Source: Dipetalonema caudispina (Eukaryota; Nematoda; Chromadorea; Rhabditida; Onchocercidae). From it: DNA of 64,000 bases. The DNA is taken from positions 84,606 through 148,605 of the forward strand of contig JABVXV010000144.1 of NCBI GenBank assembly GCA_013365325.1, given 5' to 3'. The notes under the pieces were generated by a model. That model was not told the DNA's origin, searched no databases, and saw only the letters and a program-made list of their open reading frames with translations. The translations under genes and the position numbers were made by a program. Positions within the stretch are counted from its first letter, which is position 1, and every line of letters starts with the position of its first letter. Shown piece after piece: positions 1 to 14,082 of this stretch.

Positions 1-15
1 AAACAGTCATTACAG

Positions 16-653
16 CTACATAACGCATTTAATGAAACGTATCGAGAAAGGACCAGTTCGTGGTATTTCAATTAAATTGCAAGAGGAAGAGAGAGAACGT
101 CGCGACAACTACATGCCGGATATTTCTGTCGTTGATCCGCGGATGTTGACCACAATCGAAGTAGATACGGAGACCAAACAGATGATTGAGTCAATGGTTT
201 GTTTCTTGTTTTCATTTCCCTCTTTCCTTAAATATTGAAATTTGGCTTGCCTGCATTTGTAAGCATATCAGACTGATATATGACCAGAGTGATTGACCTT
301 AATGAAATTAAATTATGACCATCAGCTTTTATTATATCGATTATTTTGGAATGGCATATCCAATTTTGAATACTGTTGGATAAATTGATGTTGCATGCAT
401 TTATTAAAACAATTAAGTATCGTAACGAAATTTAGGCATTGCGTGCTTATACTGTAAGTTTTCCAAGAGGAACTACTGATCCTTTCCTGGATTAGGAATA
501 AAGTTCGGACACATACTGTGTTCGAAACTTCTTCTGCAAGGCCTAACTGCAGTTAAGTTAATATCTTACAATTATTCGAAGTGTTGGTTGCAGGAACTGA
601 GTATTCCAATGACTGATAAGACAGCAAATACGGGATTGGCTGGTCGCAGATAA
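16..653 (+). CDS. rps-17: 40S ribosomal protein S17, 3' part
   Basis: This is a structural protein of the small (40S) ribosomal subunit. Two exons are visible. Exon 16-196 follows a TTACAG acceptor at 10-15 and reads the conserved S17 core ([33 protein letters not shown]). Exon 594-653 follows GGTTGCAG and encodes [14 protein letters not shown]... ending at TAA 651-653. The donor after 196 is GTTTGT and the frame closes. The first half of the protein lies left of the window, so the start is not seen. The residues match the eukaryotic S17e family closely and codon use looks like a highly expressed gene. The gene converges on the CABLES gene, which ends at 2501 on the other strand. Confidence 0.96.
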
Positions 654-2500
654 TGCAGAGAAGGAATAGCGTTTCTTCCTTTAAATTTTGTTATTTGTTT
701 GAAAGATGTACTCAATAAATTCTCAGTTTGTTTGTATGGAGCATGAAGTAAGTAGTTTCCTATGTGAATTTAAGTGGGTGACGGATGAATGAATGGAAAG
801 GTTGGATCGGTGTACCTCATGGGCATATCGAATCTTTCAGTGGAGTGGATTATTGATTTCTGATTCGGTGGAACTGCTTAAACTGAATGAGTTCAAGTAT
901 GGCACGGAAGTGATTTGTTGTGGTCACGAAGTGGTTTACGGAGTATGTATTGGTACTGTGGTATGGCTAAGATGTTATCAGCGATACTGACTGTTTTACT
1001 ACGCCAAATACAAACCATAGGGACACGGATGTGCGGTTCCTAATTCATTTTCGCCCATGATTCCTCGGGTGTGGCAGTGTGTTGCATGCAATAGGACGAA
1101 GGTAGAGCGTATATGCTGGGACTCGAGAGATGCTAAAGTATACCTGAGCAAGATGAAGCCAGAGGAAACTCTGGTCTGATTTGGATAATTTTAGTGTTAA
1201 TTTATTACAGATGAAATTTAAGGTCAGTAGTGAAGGCGATTGGACGGCGGAATGGGTTATTGTAGACGGTCTATTAAAAAACTGCGGGTTGGAGGCTTAA
1301 TTTGAGTTGGTAATTATAAGACGAAAGAGGTCTAACTGTTGTAATAGCAAACTAAATTGGCAATTTAGAAATTTGATATTAGCCGTTAAACTGACCACCA
1401 CGCCTTCGATTTCTAGAAATGAAGTTAAAAGAAAATTTACCTTGCAGCTGGCTCTATATAGTGAGTGTAATTCAGCCTGTTCAAATGGAATCATAGTTTC
1501 ATCGTGAAATAAAACATTTCCTTTGGCAAGAGTTACATTTTTATCATCTATCCGTCTTGTAATTTTACCACAAAGTTTCGCGAATTTCTCAGTGTTAAGA
1601 ATATTTAAATATTAATAAATCCTTGCTTGAAGGGAATCTAAGACTTGTGCTAAAGAAGTAGCTATCTTCAGTGTTATAATTCGAGATAGAATAATAAAGT
1701 TAGGGATGATAATTACAGTCGGTAGGATTGTAAGTTGTTAGATCTGAGGTTCACAGAAGAGTAGAAGTAAAAAATCGGAAGGAATCATACCTGGGATTTA
1801 TCAGGTTGAAATTTCAACAGCAAATACAACTATATCGTGATAAAAGTATACAGTAATATAGGTGTATTTATGAGATAATTATTGTAAAATATGTATGCAA
1901 GATTTATTTAATGTATTTCTTGTTAGAAATAATGAAAGAAGTAGCAGATTGAATGGTTAAAAAGTTTTTAAGGCAGATTCTAATTAACAATAAATCTTCC
2001 AGATTTGCCTGGAACTTTTGAACATGTGCATGCAGAAAATAACTTGACCTTTCTCATCCGTATTGTGGAATAAACTTAATAAAACTTAAAGCTTTTAAGA
2101 TGAAGGAAAAATTACTAGAAAAGCGATAGAGAAGAACTAGTTGCGTATAACCATCCTCATCTATTGAATTACTAGTTATTTTCATATCTGATTACCGGTA
2201 TTTGATAATTGTCCTTGTATTAGTTTCCTGCCCTTTTGTTTATATTCCTGGTAATGTTTACCGTAACCTTGAAGATGTTTAGCTTTCGCATTACCCCCTA
2301 TATCAACCAGGTTTATAGGACTACAGTTCCTACTACTAGTAATTGTAACTTGAGTTTTCCTTTCCTTTTATTCGACAAAACCGCGAATATGGGTTCGTCG
2401 TAATTTAAGCGCAATCAACAATAAAATGCCAAAATATAACTCTTTGAAAGAGTAGAAGTTTATTCGAACGATATATACAAAAGTAATATATATCCTCAAA
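654..2500. other. Intergenic region between convergent genes
   Basis: This stretch holds the rps-17 3' UTR and the downstream flank of the CABLES gene. Short open frames exist (for example 793-990 on +), but they lack splice context, recognisable residues and a partner exon. I see no RNA gene or mobile element. Confidence 0.6.
714..719 (+). terminator. AATAAA polyadenylation signal of rps-17
   Basis: A canonical AATAAA lies 61 bases after the rps-17 stop codon. This is an ordinary 3' UTR length for a nematode ribosomal protein gene. Confidence 0.7.
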
Positions 2501-5500
2501 TTATAACATTTTCAAAGCGATCCTTTGATAATGCGGTAAAAGCTGCCAAACAGGTACCCTCAGATTGAAACTAAGTGCAGCACAGAGTGGTATTTCATAT
2601 CGTAAAAGCTCCTTGCGATTAATCCGCAATGATGATTCCAAATACTGGAAATTTGAGTTTCAGTTATTTTAGACTTTACCAAAAATCAATTTCAAAAACG
2701 AACCTGAAAGAATAGGTTTAAAGGCAATCAAATTATCCGTAGTAAAACTAACGTTTACAACATCAGAAATACACATCGATCCAAAATCCGTGATTTTTGC
2801 AGCAATGAGAAGAGCTGCTCCAGCCACCAGTTTCCGATTCATTTTACACACTAAGCCCTAAACAAATAGCTTTTAGGTATCAGTAATCAACGAGAAGTGG
2901 GAATCAATTAGAGGATATTGCTTTCATTTAAATAATACCCGCTTTGACGACAGATCTTCCAATACACAATCCAGGCAGTCATTTAATTTCTTTAAGTTGA
3001 GCAAATCTCAAACATAAACCGAGTCACTAATGTAGTAAATTTTAAATTACCTTCAGGAGTACTTTCTCATAGAAAACATAGGCGTGTGCCGTTGTAGCAT
3101 CTTCTAAATTACATGCAACGGCTATTTGGTGAAGCTCTCGTTTAATACTAAAAAAGGAAATTGAAGTAAAATTAACAAATTAGTAAAAGTGAATGCAGAA
3201 TGAGGACTTGAAGCTGTCATTAATTACCATCATTACGCTAGGGGAAAAAAAGACAAATGGATTTATCCAAGAAAAAGAAATCAATATGCAAAAATGAAAA
3301 CCTCTTAATTTTGCTAAAGGAAACGTGAACATGCGGGAAACGTGATCGGAATGCTTCATTTACTAAACGTTTCACTTCACTGTCTGGCTGATAATGCATT
3401 ATTATACTCTGTGAATTAGAAATAATCATTAGTATTATGTATTGACAGATAAATTCATCGAGTTGAAACAAAAGAACATCTGCTGTCTAGAGAGAGAGAG
3501 AGAGTGAAAAGAAACCTACTACATATCCGTTGAATTTCATCACAGTTTTTCGAGCGCGGCAGTCGGGATCAAAATTTGCTATAAGGTTTGGATCATATTC
3601 GGTTAAATTTGTATTGCTGCTACAACCATATACTGTTGAATGCAGCAATAATGGTTCTCCTTCTGTTGTCCCTGAATTTAGACGAAAGTAATGCAACAGT
3701 AGAATAATATCCAGACAATGCGTATGGGGGCTTGATGGATCATTAATACCTATAATCCCGTCACAAAGTGATATATGCCATCGGGTGGAAATATATGGAT
3801 ATATTTACACCACGAAAAACTAAAAGTATTTAAAGAAATACATGGATGTATTACACTCTTTCAGCAGAATGGAGTCGCTATTTGGAAGCGATTTGTCAGC
3901 ATGTAAGCTTGCCGAGTTCTTGTCATCAGCATCGAACTGTTTACGAAATAGTGAACTGTCCTCTGATGAGTGTAAAGTATTGCCCATATTTGTTGAAATC
4001 AAATTACGAAAACTGAGTTCCTGCATTAATAACACGATAACACGATAAAGCAGACAGGGACACAGTGTGTAATTGAATAAGAAACAACAGGATACATATC
4101 TTACAGGCACATTAGAACAATTCCAACCTTCATATGCTTATAATTAATCGGCTTGATTCTGATATCAGCAGATGAGATAGCGTTTAACCGATCTGAATCT
4201 TCGCTGAAATCTATTATATCATTATGATGAGAGATGAAATGAAGTATTTAACTATAAATACATAATTTATTATATGAAGTATTCGTTGAAATACATTTGT
4301 TAAATTCATTTAAGTCCCATCAATTTCTAAACATAAACAGAATGAGGCGGAATTAATTCCAAAACAAAGTAATCATATTGGGCTTTAAGCATGATAATAA
4401 TACCTTTGATTATAATTACGTGTTAATCGTTCTCGGTTGTATGGTATATGAGAAAACGCAGCGACTGGCATTTTCGACTCTTCAGACAGTAAAAAATATC
4501 TACAACAACGGCGGGTAAAACAAAGAAAAAAAAGGAGTAATGTAGTTTATTTGAGCCAAAGTTGAATTATAATTAACGATTTCCTTACTGATAGCGGTAA
4601 TTAGCACTCTAATACTGTCTACAGTATTACATTTCATTTTACGTTTCAACATATCCAGAATGGCATTAATACATTTAAAAAAAAGCTATCAAACATTGCT
4701 TTTATTGAGCATGTCTATCGCCAATAAGATCAAAAATCAGAAAATTTCACAGACCTTTGGTTTTTGATATTGCGAAGTTTCAAGAATTTTTGACTTCTTG
4801 TTAATTCTCCGACATTTTGCTCATCTTCTCCTATAAAAAAATGTGAGGTCATTTTAATGAGACATAAACATAAAACTTTCAAATTTACATGACGGATGGA
4901 CATCCGTTTCGTAATTCAGCATGAATTCTTCGTTGTCGAAGAATGAAGCAGATAAACGTTGAGTTATGTAAAAACATGACAGATCTTGAGGAGACTGAAG
5001 TAAGATGAAAAAGTGATTAGAAGTGGGCTGACTAAACTAGAGACTCGAACTCAGTTAGATCAAACTCAATAAAACGAATTTCAGACTAGCAGAATGAATT
5101 TCCTTTACACAAAGTCGGGATGATGAGTAGTCGGGATCATCCGTATGAAACGGTAATGGCTCTACATCTAGATAGTTATAATGCAAATATCAATACAAAC
5201 CTTTATTCTCGGTTGACGTATTACTGCAACCTTTTCTTGGCAATTTCCTCAAAGATCTAAACCTGAGAATAAAATTTGTATAAACAAAACAAAAAGTCTA
5301 AAGAAATATAGTTCCCTTTTTTCACAATCATCGAACAATTGATAATTCACATACTTGACAGAACTTTCGTCAGCTTTGGTACTATTCAACCTCACATTTA
5401 TGCCACCAGTGATTTCACGTGTTTGACAAAGCTGCAATTGCAAGGTGGTAAATAAAAAAGTGAATGCAGATCAACAAATACAAACTTAGTAGACTATACA

Positions 5501-6044
5501 AAATATAACACTTTTTAGTAATAAGTCAAATAAGGAATGAACTAAATTGAATTTCGCAACCGATATAAATCACTTCTACAAATATTTCATTACCATTTAT
5601 TAGTAATCATAACATTTACTTGTTTCGAAATCAGTGCACCATCACTTACTACCAGTTTGTCATAATGGTCAGTTTTTCCTATTTCGCACTTTCCTAAAAC
5701 AAATATTTAGAAACTCCGGCAGCGAACCATGATCTCATAAAATACTAAAACTTTTCTATTGGATTTGCTGAGGATATTCATATAATAGGTCGAAAAGCAT
5801 CGGAAATATAATATAGTTCATCCTTTACCTGAGAAAAGAAAAACGGTGTACCTTCAGATTGTTGGCATTTCTTTTTACTATAAGAAATATCCTGAGGTAG
5901 GTTATCATCATTACCAGTTAATCCATCAGCGGATTTCAGTTTTCCACTTCCAGAAATGCCAATTTTAGACATAGATGACAAAGAGTTCTGCATGAGAAGT
6001 AGCTGATAAGCATTTCGTTTTGATACGCTATTATGCATGCACAT
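2501..6044 (-). CDS. CABLES-type CDK5/ABL1 enzyme substrate, cyclin-box protein
   Basis: CABLES proteins link cyclin-dependent kinases to tyrosine kinases and affect the cell cycle and neurite growth. Thirteen exons are inferred, in coding order: 6044-5852, 5693-5620, 5431-5355, 5262-5201, 4830-4755, 4499-4404, 4203-4128, 4020-3855, 3671-3520, 3408-3302, 3147-3051, 2857-2753, 2644-2501. All phases close, giving about 474 residues. The C-terminal third is clearly CABLES: an EYDPNLI motif, then SKI..IKREL, RKLVAGAALLIAAKI and LRINRKELLRYE, which form the cyclin-like box of the family. The middle part (KFLKLRNIKN, SHIPYNRERLTRNYN) fits the moderately conserved CABLES linker. The N-terminus is divergent. 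The exon 1 donor could be at 5852 or 5829, and the exon 8 end is the phase-compatible choice. The ATG at 6044 is the first plausible Met but is not proven. Confidence 0.85.
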
Positions 6045-7062
6045 TATACCAAGTGATCACTTCCACGAATGGTCTAGAAATAGATCATCCGTATGGCTTC
6101 GTTTTTTGATAATAAACTTGAACATTGAATATTTAACTATGATTGTAGAATAGGTTTCAGTTGTAGATACTACTAAATCCATATTGTAGAAACGAATTTG
6201 TAACTCCTAATGATGTGAGCTATTTTGGAACGAAGTACTCAGGTAGCATAAAAATTACACATCATAGTTTCATAAATGAATTTTATTCTGATTACTTCCC
6301 ATCCATGATAATAATATTGTAAAGTCATAAAATGACGAATAAACAATACTTCTACTCTCATCCCCATTTTTTGTTCCACTTCAGAGCCGAAATAACTTAT
6401 ATGTTCACAGAGATCAAATAAGTAATTTTAACGTTATATACACCGTTAAAATATTTTATTGCTAGTAACAACTTCATATGCGACAACAAATGACAATCCC
6501 AATGCTGCCAGATCGAAAACTCCCAACCATAAAGGGAAAAAAAGGACAAATATTTCGCGCAAAATTATGTAAATATGGGCATTATTAAATATTCGTTACT
6601 GGCTTGCCATTATTATTTGCTTAAAAAACATTAATAGCTAAAACTGCGAAAGCTTCGACAAGATATTTCATGCGCATTTCATCACAATCAACATGTTAAC
6701 AACTGCCTCTAATATACTGAAATCTAAGCTTAAGTTCAATATCTGAGAATATCTGGAATTCCAGTTTTGTCAGTAATTCATTCGATAGATTGCTTTAACC
6801 TTCCTCAAACACTCACAAATGCGAGAATTTTTAGGATTTGAAACACAAATAATTCGTTGATTAGTGAAAGATTATTTCTTAAACAAATGTGAATGTTGTA
6901 GTTGACTGGAATTAAAAAGCTAAAATTTATGCATATAATATAAAATAAAAATTAAAACCGACACATGAAATTAGGAATCAAACATAGAAATATAGTAAGA
7001 CATGTGCGCAGCATTTTTGTCATCTCGGAAATTTCAAAATGTTTCCTTGTGGATTTGATGTT
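6045..7062. other. Intergenic: CABLES promoter side and SR-gene 3' flank
   Basis: AT-rich sequence upstream of the CABLES start and downstream of the SR-factor stop, both on the minus strand. I see no coding exon, RNA gene or repeat that I can support. Confidence 0.5.
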
Positions 7063-9116
7063 CTAATGACTGTGAGATGAAGAAGAACGTGAACGCGATC
7101 GTGAGCGAGTACGGGACCTAAAACACATTTCAGAGTCATTTCCAGAGTAGGATGTAAATGTCGCTGTAACTATTGACATTCTCTTTTTTGGGATGATAAA
7201 AACAATTTTTTTTCCTCTCTTTTCTTTTATACCTACCGTCTCTTCTGACTCAAAAAAAAAAAAAATTGTATAAGCGTTATTGCACCTTCTGCGACGTTCG
7301 CGTTCTCGGCGTGGCGGAGATCGTCTGCAAAAAGTAACAAATTATTTAAGCAAAACAGTGATACATGCTGCAGAATTCTTCATCATCCTTGACCAAAATT
7401 CCTGGACATAAGAACCTAAGTTCAAACTTTTCCGAACAGCCCATACTAAGCACAAAACTCATGGTTTCGCGAAAATGAAAAAGAGGCAAATTGTTGTCAC
7501 AGAGCTAAAATAAAAAACATGAAAAAATGCGTTTCGTGGGTGGTGCGAAGAGGAGAGCACCTCTTTTATAGATGTTTGAAACATGAATGTGGCACATGTG
7601 TAGCACAATGTCCGAAAAATGAATAAAAACCATTTTCAAAAGAATTGCGAATCGTGCACTACAGAGTTCCCATCACCATACACTTCCTCCATTTTCCAAC
7701 AACAATATTCCAGAGTATGCCAAAAACACAAAATGATGGACCATCAACATCAAAACCAATTCACAGCTCGGCTCATCCATTCCAAACAATATGGACGACG
7801 GAGGGAGCCGAGCCAACAAACCAATTATCACCAAAGTTTCAATACTGTCCATAATGATTCCATCACACACAAAGCAACCAAAGTTTACCATCATCCAGGC
7901 CTATATCAAACTAATTTAATGGATAGCCCTTCGTATATCCCACCCATCACGGAGTAAATGGACATCATAGAGTGTTGAAAGGTAGTATTTCAGGGAAATG
8001 TGGCTGAATAACTTTTACTAAGCCATCTTTCTTCCCCACCTTCCTACAACGTTCTTCCTTTATTCAAATTAAAAATCCAGCAACACTCACCGTCTATCTC
8101 GATCTCGACCATATCCGCCGTAACGTCCATAATCTCCATACCGACTGCCGCCGTAACCACCATATCTAAAAATGCATTTTTTCTTCATTCTCGTAAAATC
8201 TTTCCATCAATCCAGACTGCAAATTAATCAAAGGAATGCGATATACAATAATTACCTGCCATAACCACCACCACCACCATAATAACCACCTCCATAACCA
8301 CCACCAAATCGATAGCGATCATGAGCACGAACTCGAGGTAATGCTACCGATACGCGTACTCGACAGTTACGAATGTATCTGCAAAGAAAATATGCAACTG
8401 TATAACTGCACGCAGTTTGACATGTGTCCGAAAAGATACCCGACTTCAATTTCTCGAGCAAAGCTAGCTATCAAAAGAAATAAATTAAAAATGTTATTTA
8501 AGTTAACTGTTCGGAAAACAGCTAACGTCACTACTGATCTGCACCATTTCATCTATTCTTAGGTAGAAATTCTAGAAATAAATTGCGGCTTACGTGTTAT
8601 TCAGTGCTGCCAACGCCTCATTTGCATCCGACTTATTCTTGAATACCACAAATGCAAAAAGTGGTGGGTAGCTCGCTACCCATACTTCAGAGAGTTTTCC
8701 GAAACGCCTGCAAAAAGAAGAAAATATCAACTGTCTACGAATGAAAACCAAAAAAAGCATGGAAAAGATGAAATCATGGAAGATAAAAACTATATTCGAT
8801 GTAATTCGAAGTAATATGAATATAAAGCGAAAAAAAAAAAAAATCTTACGAAAATGCTTCTTCAAGATCTCGTGCGCGTACCGATTCATCAATATTTGCC
8901 ACATGAAGACGCCCTTCTTCGCCACGTTCTGGTGAATAAGTTTTACTGCGGCTTCGGGTTTTTGAACGTGTACGACTTCGTGAACGTGATCTAAAATTAG
9001 ATTATGAATTTCCTACAAATTAAACGTAAATATAAGCGAATTATTTGATTAATATACCGTTCTGTTGATGAAGAACTTGAACTGGTTTTTGACGTAGAAC
9101 GTTTTCTTGGTGCCAT
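7063..9116 (-). CDS. SR-family splicing factor, one RRM between two RS segments
   Basis: Likely a nuclear pre-mRNA splicing regulator. Exons in coding order are 9116-9058, 8990-8850, 8707-8594, 8378-8256, 8165-8091, 7324-7286 and 7117-7063, about 201 residues. The N-terminus (to about residue 40) is Ser/Arg-rich. One RRM follows at about residues 47-121, with an RNP2-like LHVANI and an RNP1-like LFAFVVF, and has the short loop typical of SRSF3/SRSF7. A Gly/Tyr-rich linker comes next (about residues 130-170), then an RS tail ending SSSSHSH. In RNP1 the usual Gly before the aromatic residue is Leu. An RS segment ahead of the RRM is more like Tra2 than SRSF3/7, so the exact ortholog is left open. 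All six introns are phase 2. A possible 12-nt microexon lies at 7237-7248. Confidence 0.88.
7237..7248 (-). other. Candidate 12-nt microexon in the SR-factor gene
   Basis: Read on the minus strand, a T-run ending in GAG is followed by TCAGAAGAGACG and then a strong GTAGGT donor. Inclusion between exons 7324-7286 and 7117-7063 keeps the phase 2 frame and would add Ser-Gln-Lys-Arg next to the RS tail. No transcript evidence is available. Confidence 0.35.
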
Positions 9117-10023
9117 ATTTCTAAATATAATCCATTTATTTTAACAGTTGCAACAAAACGGATAAATTCATAAATACCGATGATATTTCGTTTTTTTCTT
9201 TTTTCTTTTTGTATAGTATATGGAAGAAAACGAATAAATCACTTGAATATATTCTATGAATATATCTTTTTAATATTCCATATTCGTTCATCCCTCAGAA
9301 ATCCCGAGATTACTCCATCTTTCCTTTTCATAACTACATACAAAATAAAGGAACTAAAGCCAAACCAAAAAAAGAAAAATGATACAATTGATGAGAAATA
9401 GAAATGAGAGAAATCGATGCCATCCCATCAACCATTACTACTACTACATCATCTCTTACTATCACTATCATCTCTAATTTCCTTCTTCGGCATATACATT
9501 ACTATTTCTCATCTTACTATCCATTCTTTTTTTTTTTTCTATTATCATTAAAACGATAATAGAATGATAAGAAATTCTTGCATTATTTTATTAACAATAA
9601 GAATTCCCGAGAGATACCGATGAATGTAATATCTTCGTGTACTAGAATGTATGACACAATGTTTTCATCTCTAATAATAGCTAAATTTCTTCCTATATCC
9701 TTCGTATATCTTATTCCCACACTCTCTAGCAATCCTTTTCCTGTCTTTTTTCTCCTAACAATCTTATACTATCTTTACATCAAGCAACCTAATATTTATC
9801 AATAGCTTATGCAACCGTATTTAGGAGCCCTATTGCAACGATGTACTTTACGGTCAGTTAATTTTACACTATAGGGTCGTTGTGCTACTTTTTGTGGATT
9901 GAGGTTTTTTTTTTTCTGTTATTGATAACATTTCGATTGTTACATTTAGAGAGTGTAATGTATATTATTTATGCTTGAATTAGCTATTTCAGAATTGATA
10001 AATGCTAATAATGTGGTGCAAAA
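9117..10023. promoter_or_regulatory. Divergent promoter region, SR factor / LysM gene
   Basis: About 0.9 kb separates two divergently transcribed genes. It contains pyrimidine-rich tracts and oligo-T runs. On the LysM side an oligo-T stretch (about 9906-9917) precedes the start at 10024. No specific binding site is asserted. Confidence 0.4.
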
Positions 10024-11150
10024 ATGGAAGGTCAAGATGAACGCACATTTTTGTGTAATTATCAACGAACACGTGGATATGGAAGCTTATCAAATCTTCA
10101 TGTTTCCGCGAAAACTTATCGTACGATTATTCAACATCAGTTAAAACCGAACGATACACTTCAGGGACTTGTTTTAAAATACAACACTTCAGTATGTATT
10201 TCGTATTAAGCCTATTTTTCGATTAATTCAATTTATTCGAAATACACTGTAATCTCGATGCTGTGCTGTTTAGAAACTTGTTTTATTACTAGGGAGAAAT
10301 TTGGCTCGTGATTTTATGATGCTTCTCTAGAAGTTTTCATCATTCAGAAAAAAATTTTTGGCTAAAAGAAACACTATATATCACACTTGTCATCTCCTTG
10401 AACTAGAAGTTTAGTTGGAATTTCTCTCCAGAAATCTTATAAGTGGGATATGTAATGTTTCCTAACTTTGACTGATCTCTTTTTCTCTTGTTTTTGATGA
10501 AGTAATTTAATGATTTGAGTCTCTTCAAGGAGTTGATCATATAAGAACTAGCAATTCTCTCAGTGAGGTAAGCGCTTGAAGCATATTTTCACTAACAATT
10601 CCGACAAGATATTTGTTATAGATGAGTGAAATAAAGCGATTGAATCGTCTTTGGTCGAACGAAAGTCTCTACCTCAAGGAGTACATCGAGATACCAATCT
10701 ATGATGAAGCCCTTGAGAAAGGTCGTACATCCGATAGATCCACAAATGTAAGGAATGACCGGTGCTATGAAGAATCCAAGAAGTCACAACATATCGATGG
10801 AGAAAGCTTACAGGATATCTTCAAAAGAATCGACATGAATATTAGGAAGACGACGAATAGCGTGCACAAATTAACGGAAAACTCGACGTAAGTCCAATAA
10901 CTTTCAGTTGTTTCTTGATGAAAATTAATCCAAAAGCTCTCCTTTTCATTGAGGAGGGAAGAGAGTTAGGAGAGAACCCAGTTGTATTCGGTGGAAAATA
11001 TCGTTTGCTCGTATATTTTTGCAAATCATTGTTCGTTAGAGCTTTCTTTTAAAATTATCAATTGGTATGTATCCGGTAGTCTCATGTATGAGCCCTTATT
11101 TCCTATGAAATTTCCTTTCTACTTGCAACAGCTCAAAAGACATGCAGTGA
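10024..11150 (+). CDS. LysM-domain protein, LYSMD1/2 type
   Basis: A cytosolic or nuclear eukaryotic LysM protein. Members of this family carry one LysM motif, and their biochemical role is poorly known. Exon 10024-10191 starts MEGQDERTF and includes the family's RGYGS motif and the first half of LysM (HQLKPNDTLQGLVLKYNTS). Exon 10622-10887 completes it (MSEIKRLNRLW, LYLKEYIEIPI) and continues to a conserved C-terminal helix (LQDIFKRIDMNIRKTTNSVHKL). The GTATGT and GTAAGT donors are strong. The last exon is uncertain: 11132-11150 after TTGCAACAG keeps frame and gives a short tail ending at TGA, about 150 residues in all. The gene has no signal peptide and converges on RPL4. Confidence 0.85.
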
Positions 11151-12006
11151 AGGAGCTACTGTAACAAATATAAGGATGTTGTTTTCTTAAAGAAAAATCT
11201 CATTTTCCTGAGTTTTCTTTCCTACTATTCCTTCGCTTTCATCTTCAGCAGTCTTTTTTCTAGTGTGGATCTCCTCGCTGATGGTTTCAAAATGGAATTT
11301 ACGCGGAGTAAACCTGAGTGTAAAGCAAAGAATCGACATCCATTTAATCGTCATTCTTCGGGTTTCCAAAATGAAGCTTTTCAGAACTAGTCAATTGTAT
11401 TATTGTGTTTTCCGGAGGTATTGTTGTTCTCCATGCATCAATTAGTCGTATGCATTCGTAATATTCAAACAAATGTGCCAGGTGAATGTTTTCTTCTGCT
11501 CTAATGATTTATCATGTTGGCGTATCCCTTAATGAATTGTATGCTCATAGTGTATATGGGCTTTTCTCAAAAGCCTTTTGCGATTCAGGCTTGCCTCACT
11601 CTTTTATTGTCACTGTTCCTGATCTCTTGTAGGATAAGTCCTTTAGCGTTTAATTTTTGTCGAGAATAATTATACTTCTCTTTCACTTGTGGTCTTTGGG
11701 ATGGTGCCACACTGTGAACTCACCAAGCACTAATAATCTTGAATCCCACTGCGCGTAAATGCGGAAGTTATCTGCAAACCGTTTTTATTCTAATGTTTTT
11801 CCGGTAAGCCTCCACTTTTTTGGCACTTTGAAGTAGGTTATTGAATTGTTGTAATATTCACTACCACTTTGCCTAAACTCAGTACTTCCCATGATTTTAT
11901 TATGAATACATTATTATAAATTGCTACCTCTTCTACATTTACGTGAAAATTTATCCAACGAAATTCCGATGTATAACAAATTACATGACAACCATCAAAT
12001 ATGTTT
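11151..12006. other. 3' flanks of convergent LysM and RPL4 genes
   Basis: Apparently non-coding, pyrimidine-rich in places. It contains a minus-strand AATAAA (11896-11901) suited to RPL4. No further exon of the LysM gene could be placed with confidence. Confidence 0.45.
11896..11901 (-). terminator. AATAAA polyadenylation signal, RPL4
   Basis: AATAAA on the minus strand, about 105 bases past the RPL4 stop codon. Confidence 0.55.

Positions 12007-14082
<2,076 letters not shown>

Noticed and set aside
793..990. 65-codon open frame downstream of rps-17
   Set aside because: No recognisable domain, no splice or leader acceptor suited to it, and nothing adjoining. Retained only as intergenic DNA.
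3409..3486. Longer version of the CABLES exon starting at 3486
   Set aside because: It would add about 26 residues with no family counterpart. The AATTCACAG acceptor with exon start 3408 aligns directly with CABLES.
7619..7957. 112-codon plus-strand open frame and overlapping frames
   Set aside because: It lies wholly inside an SR-gene intron, has no homologous features and no splice partners. Composition is low-complexity.
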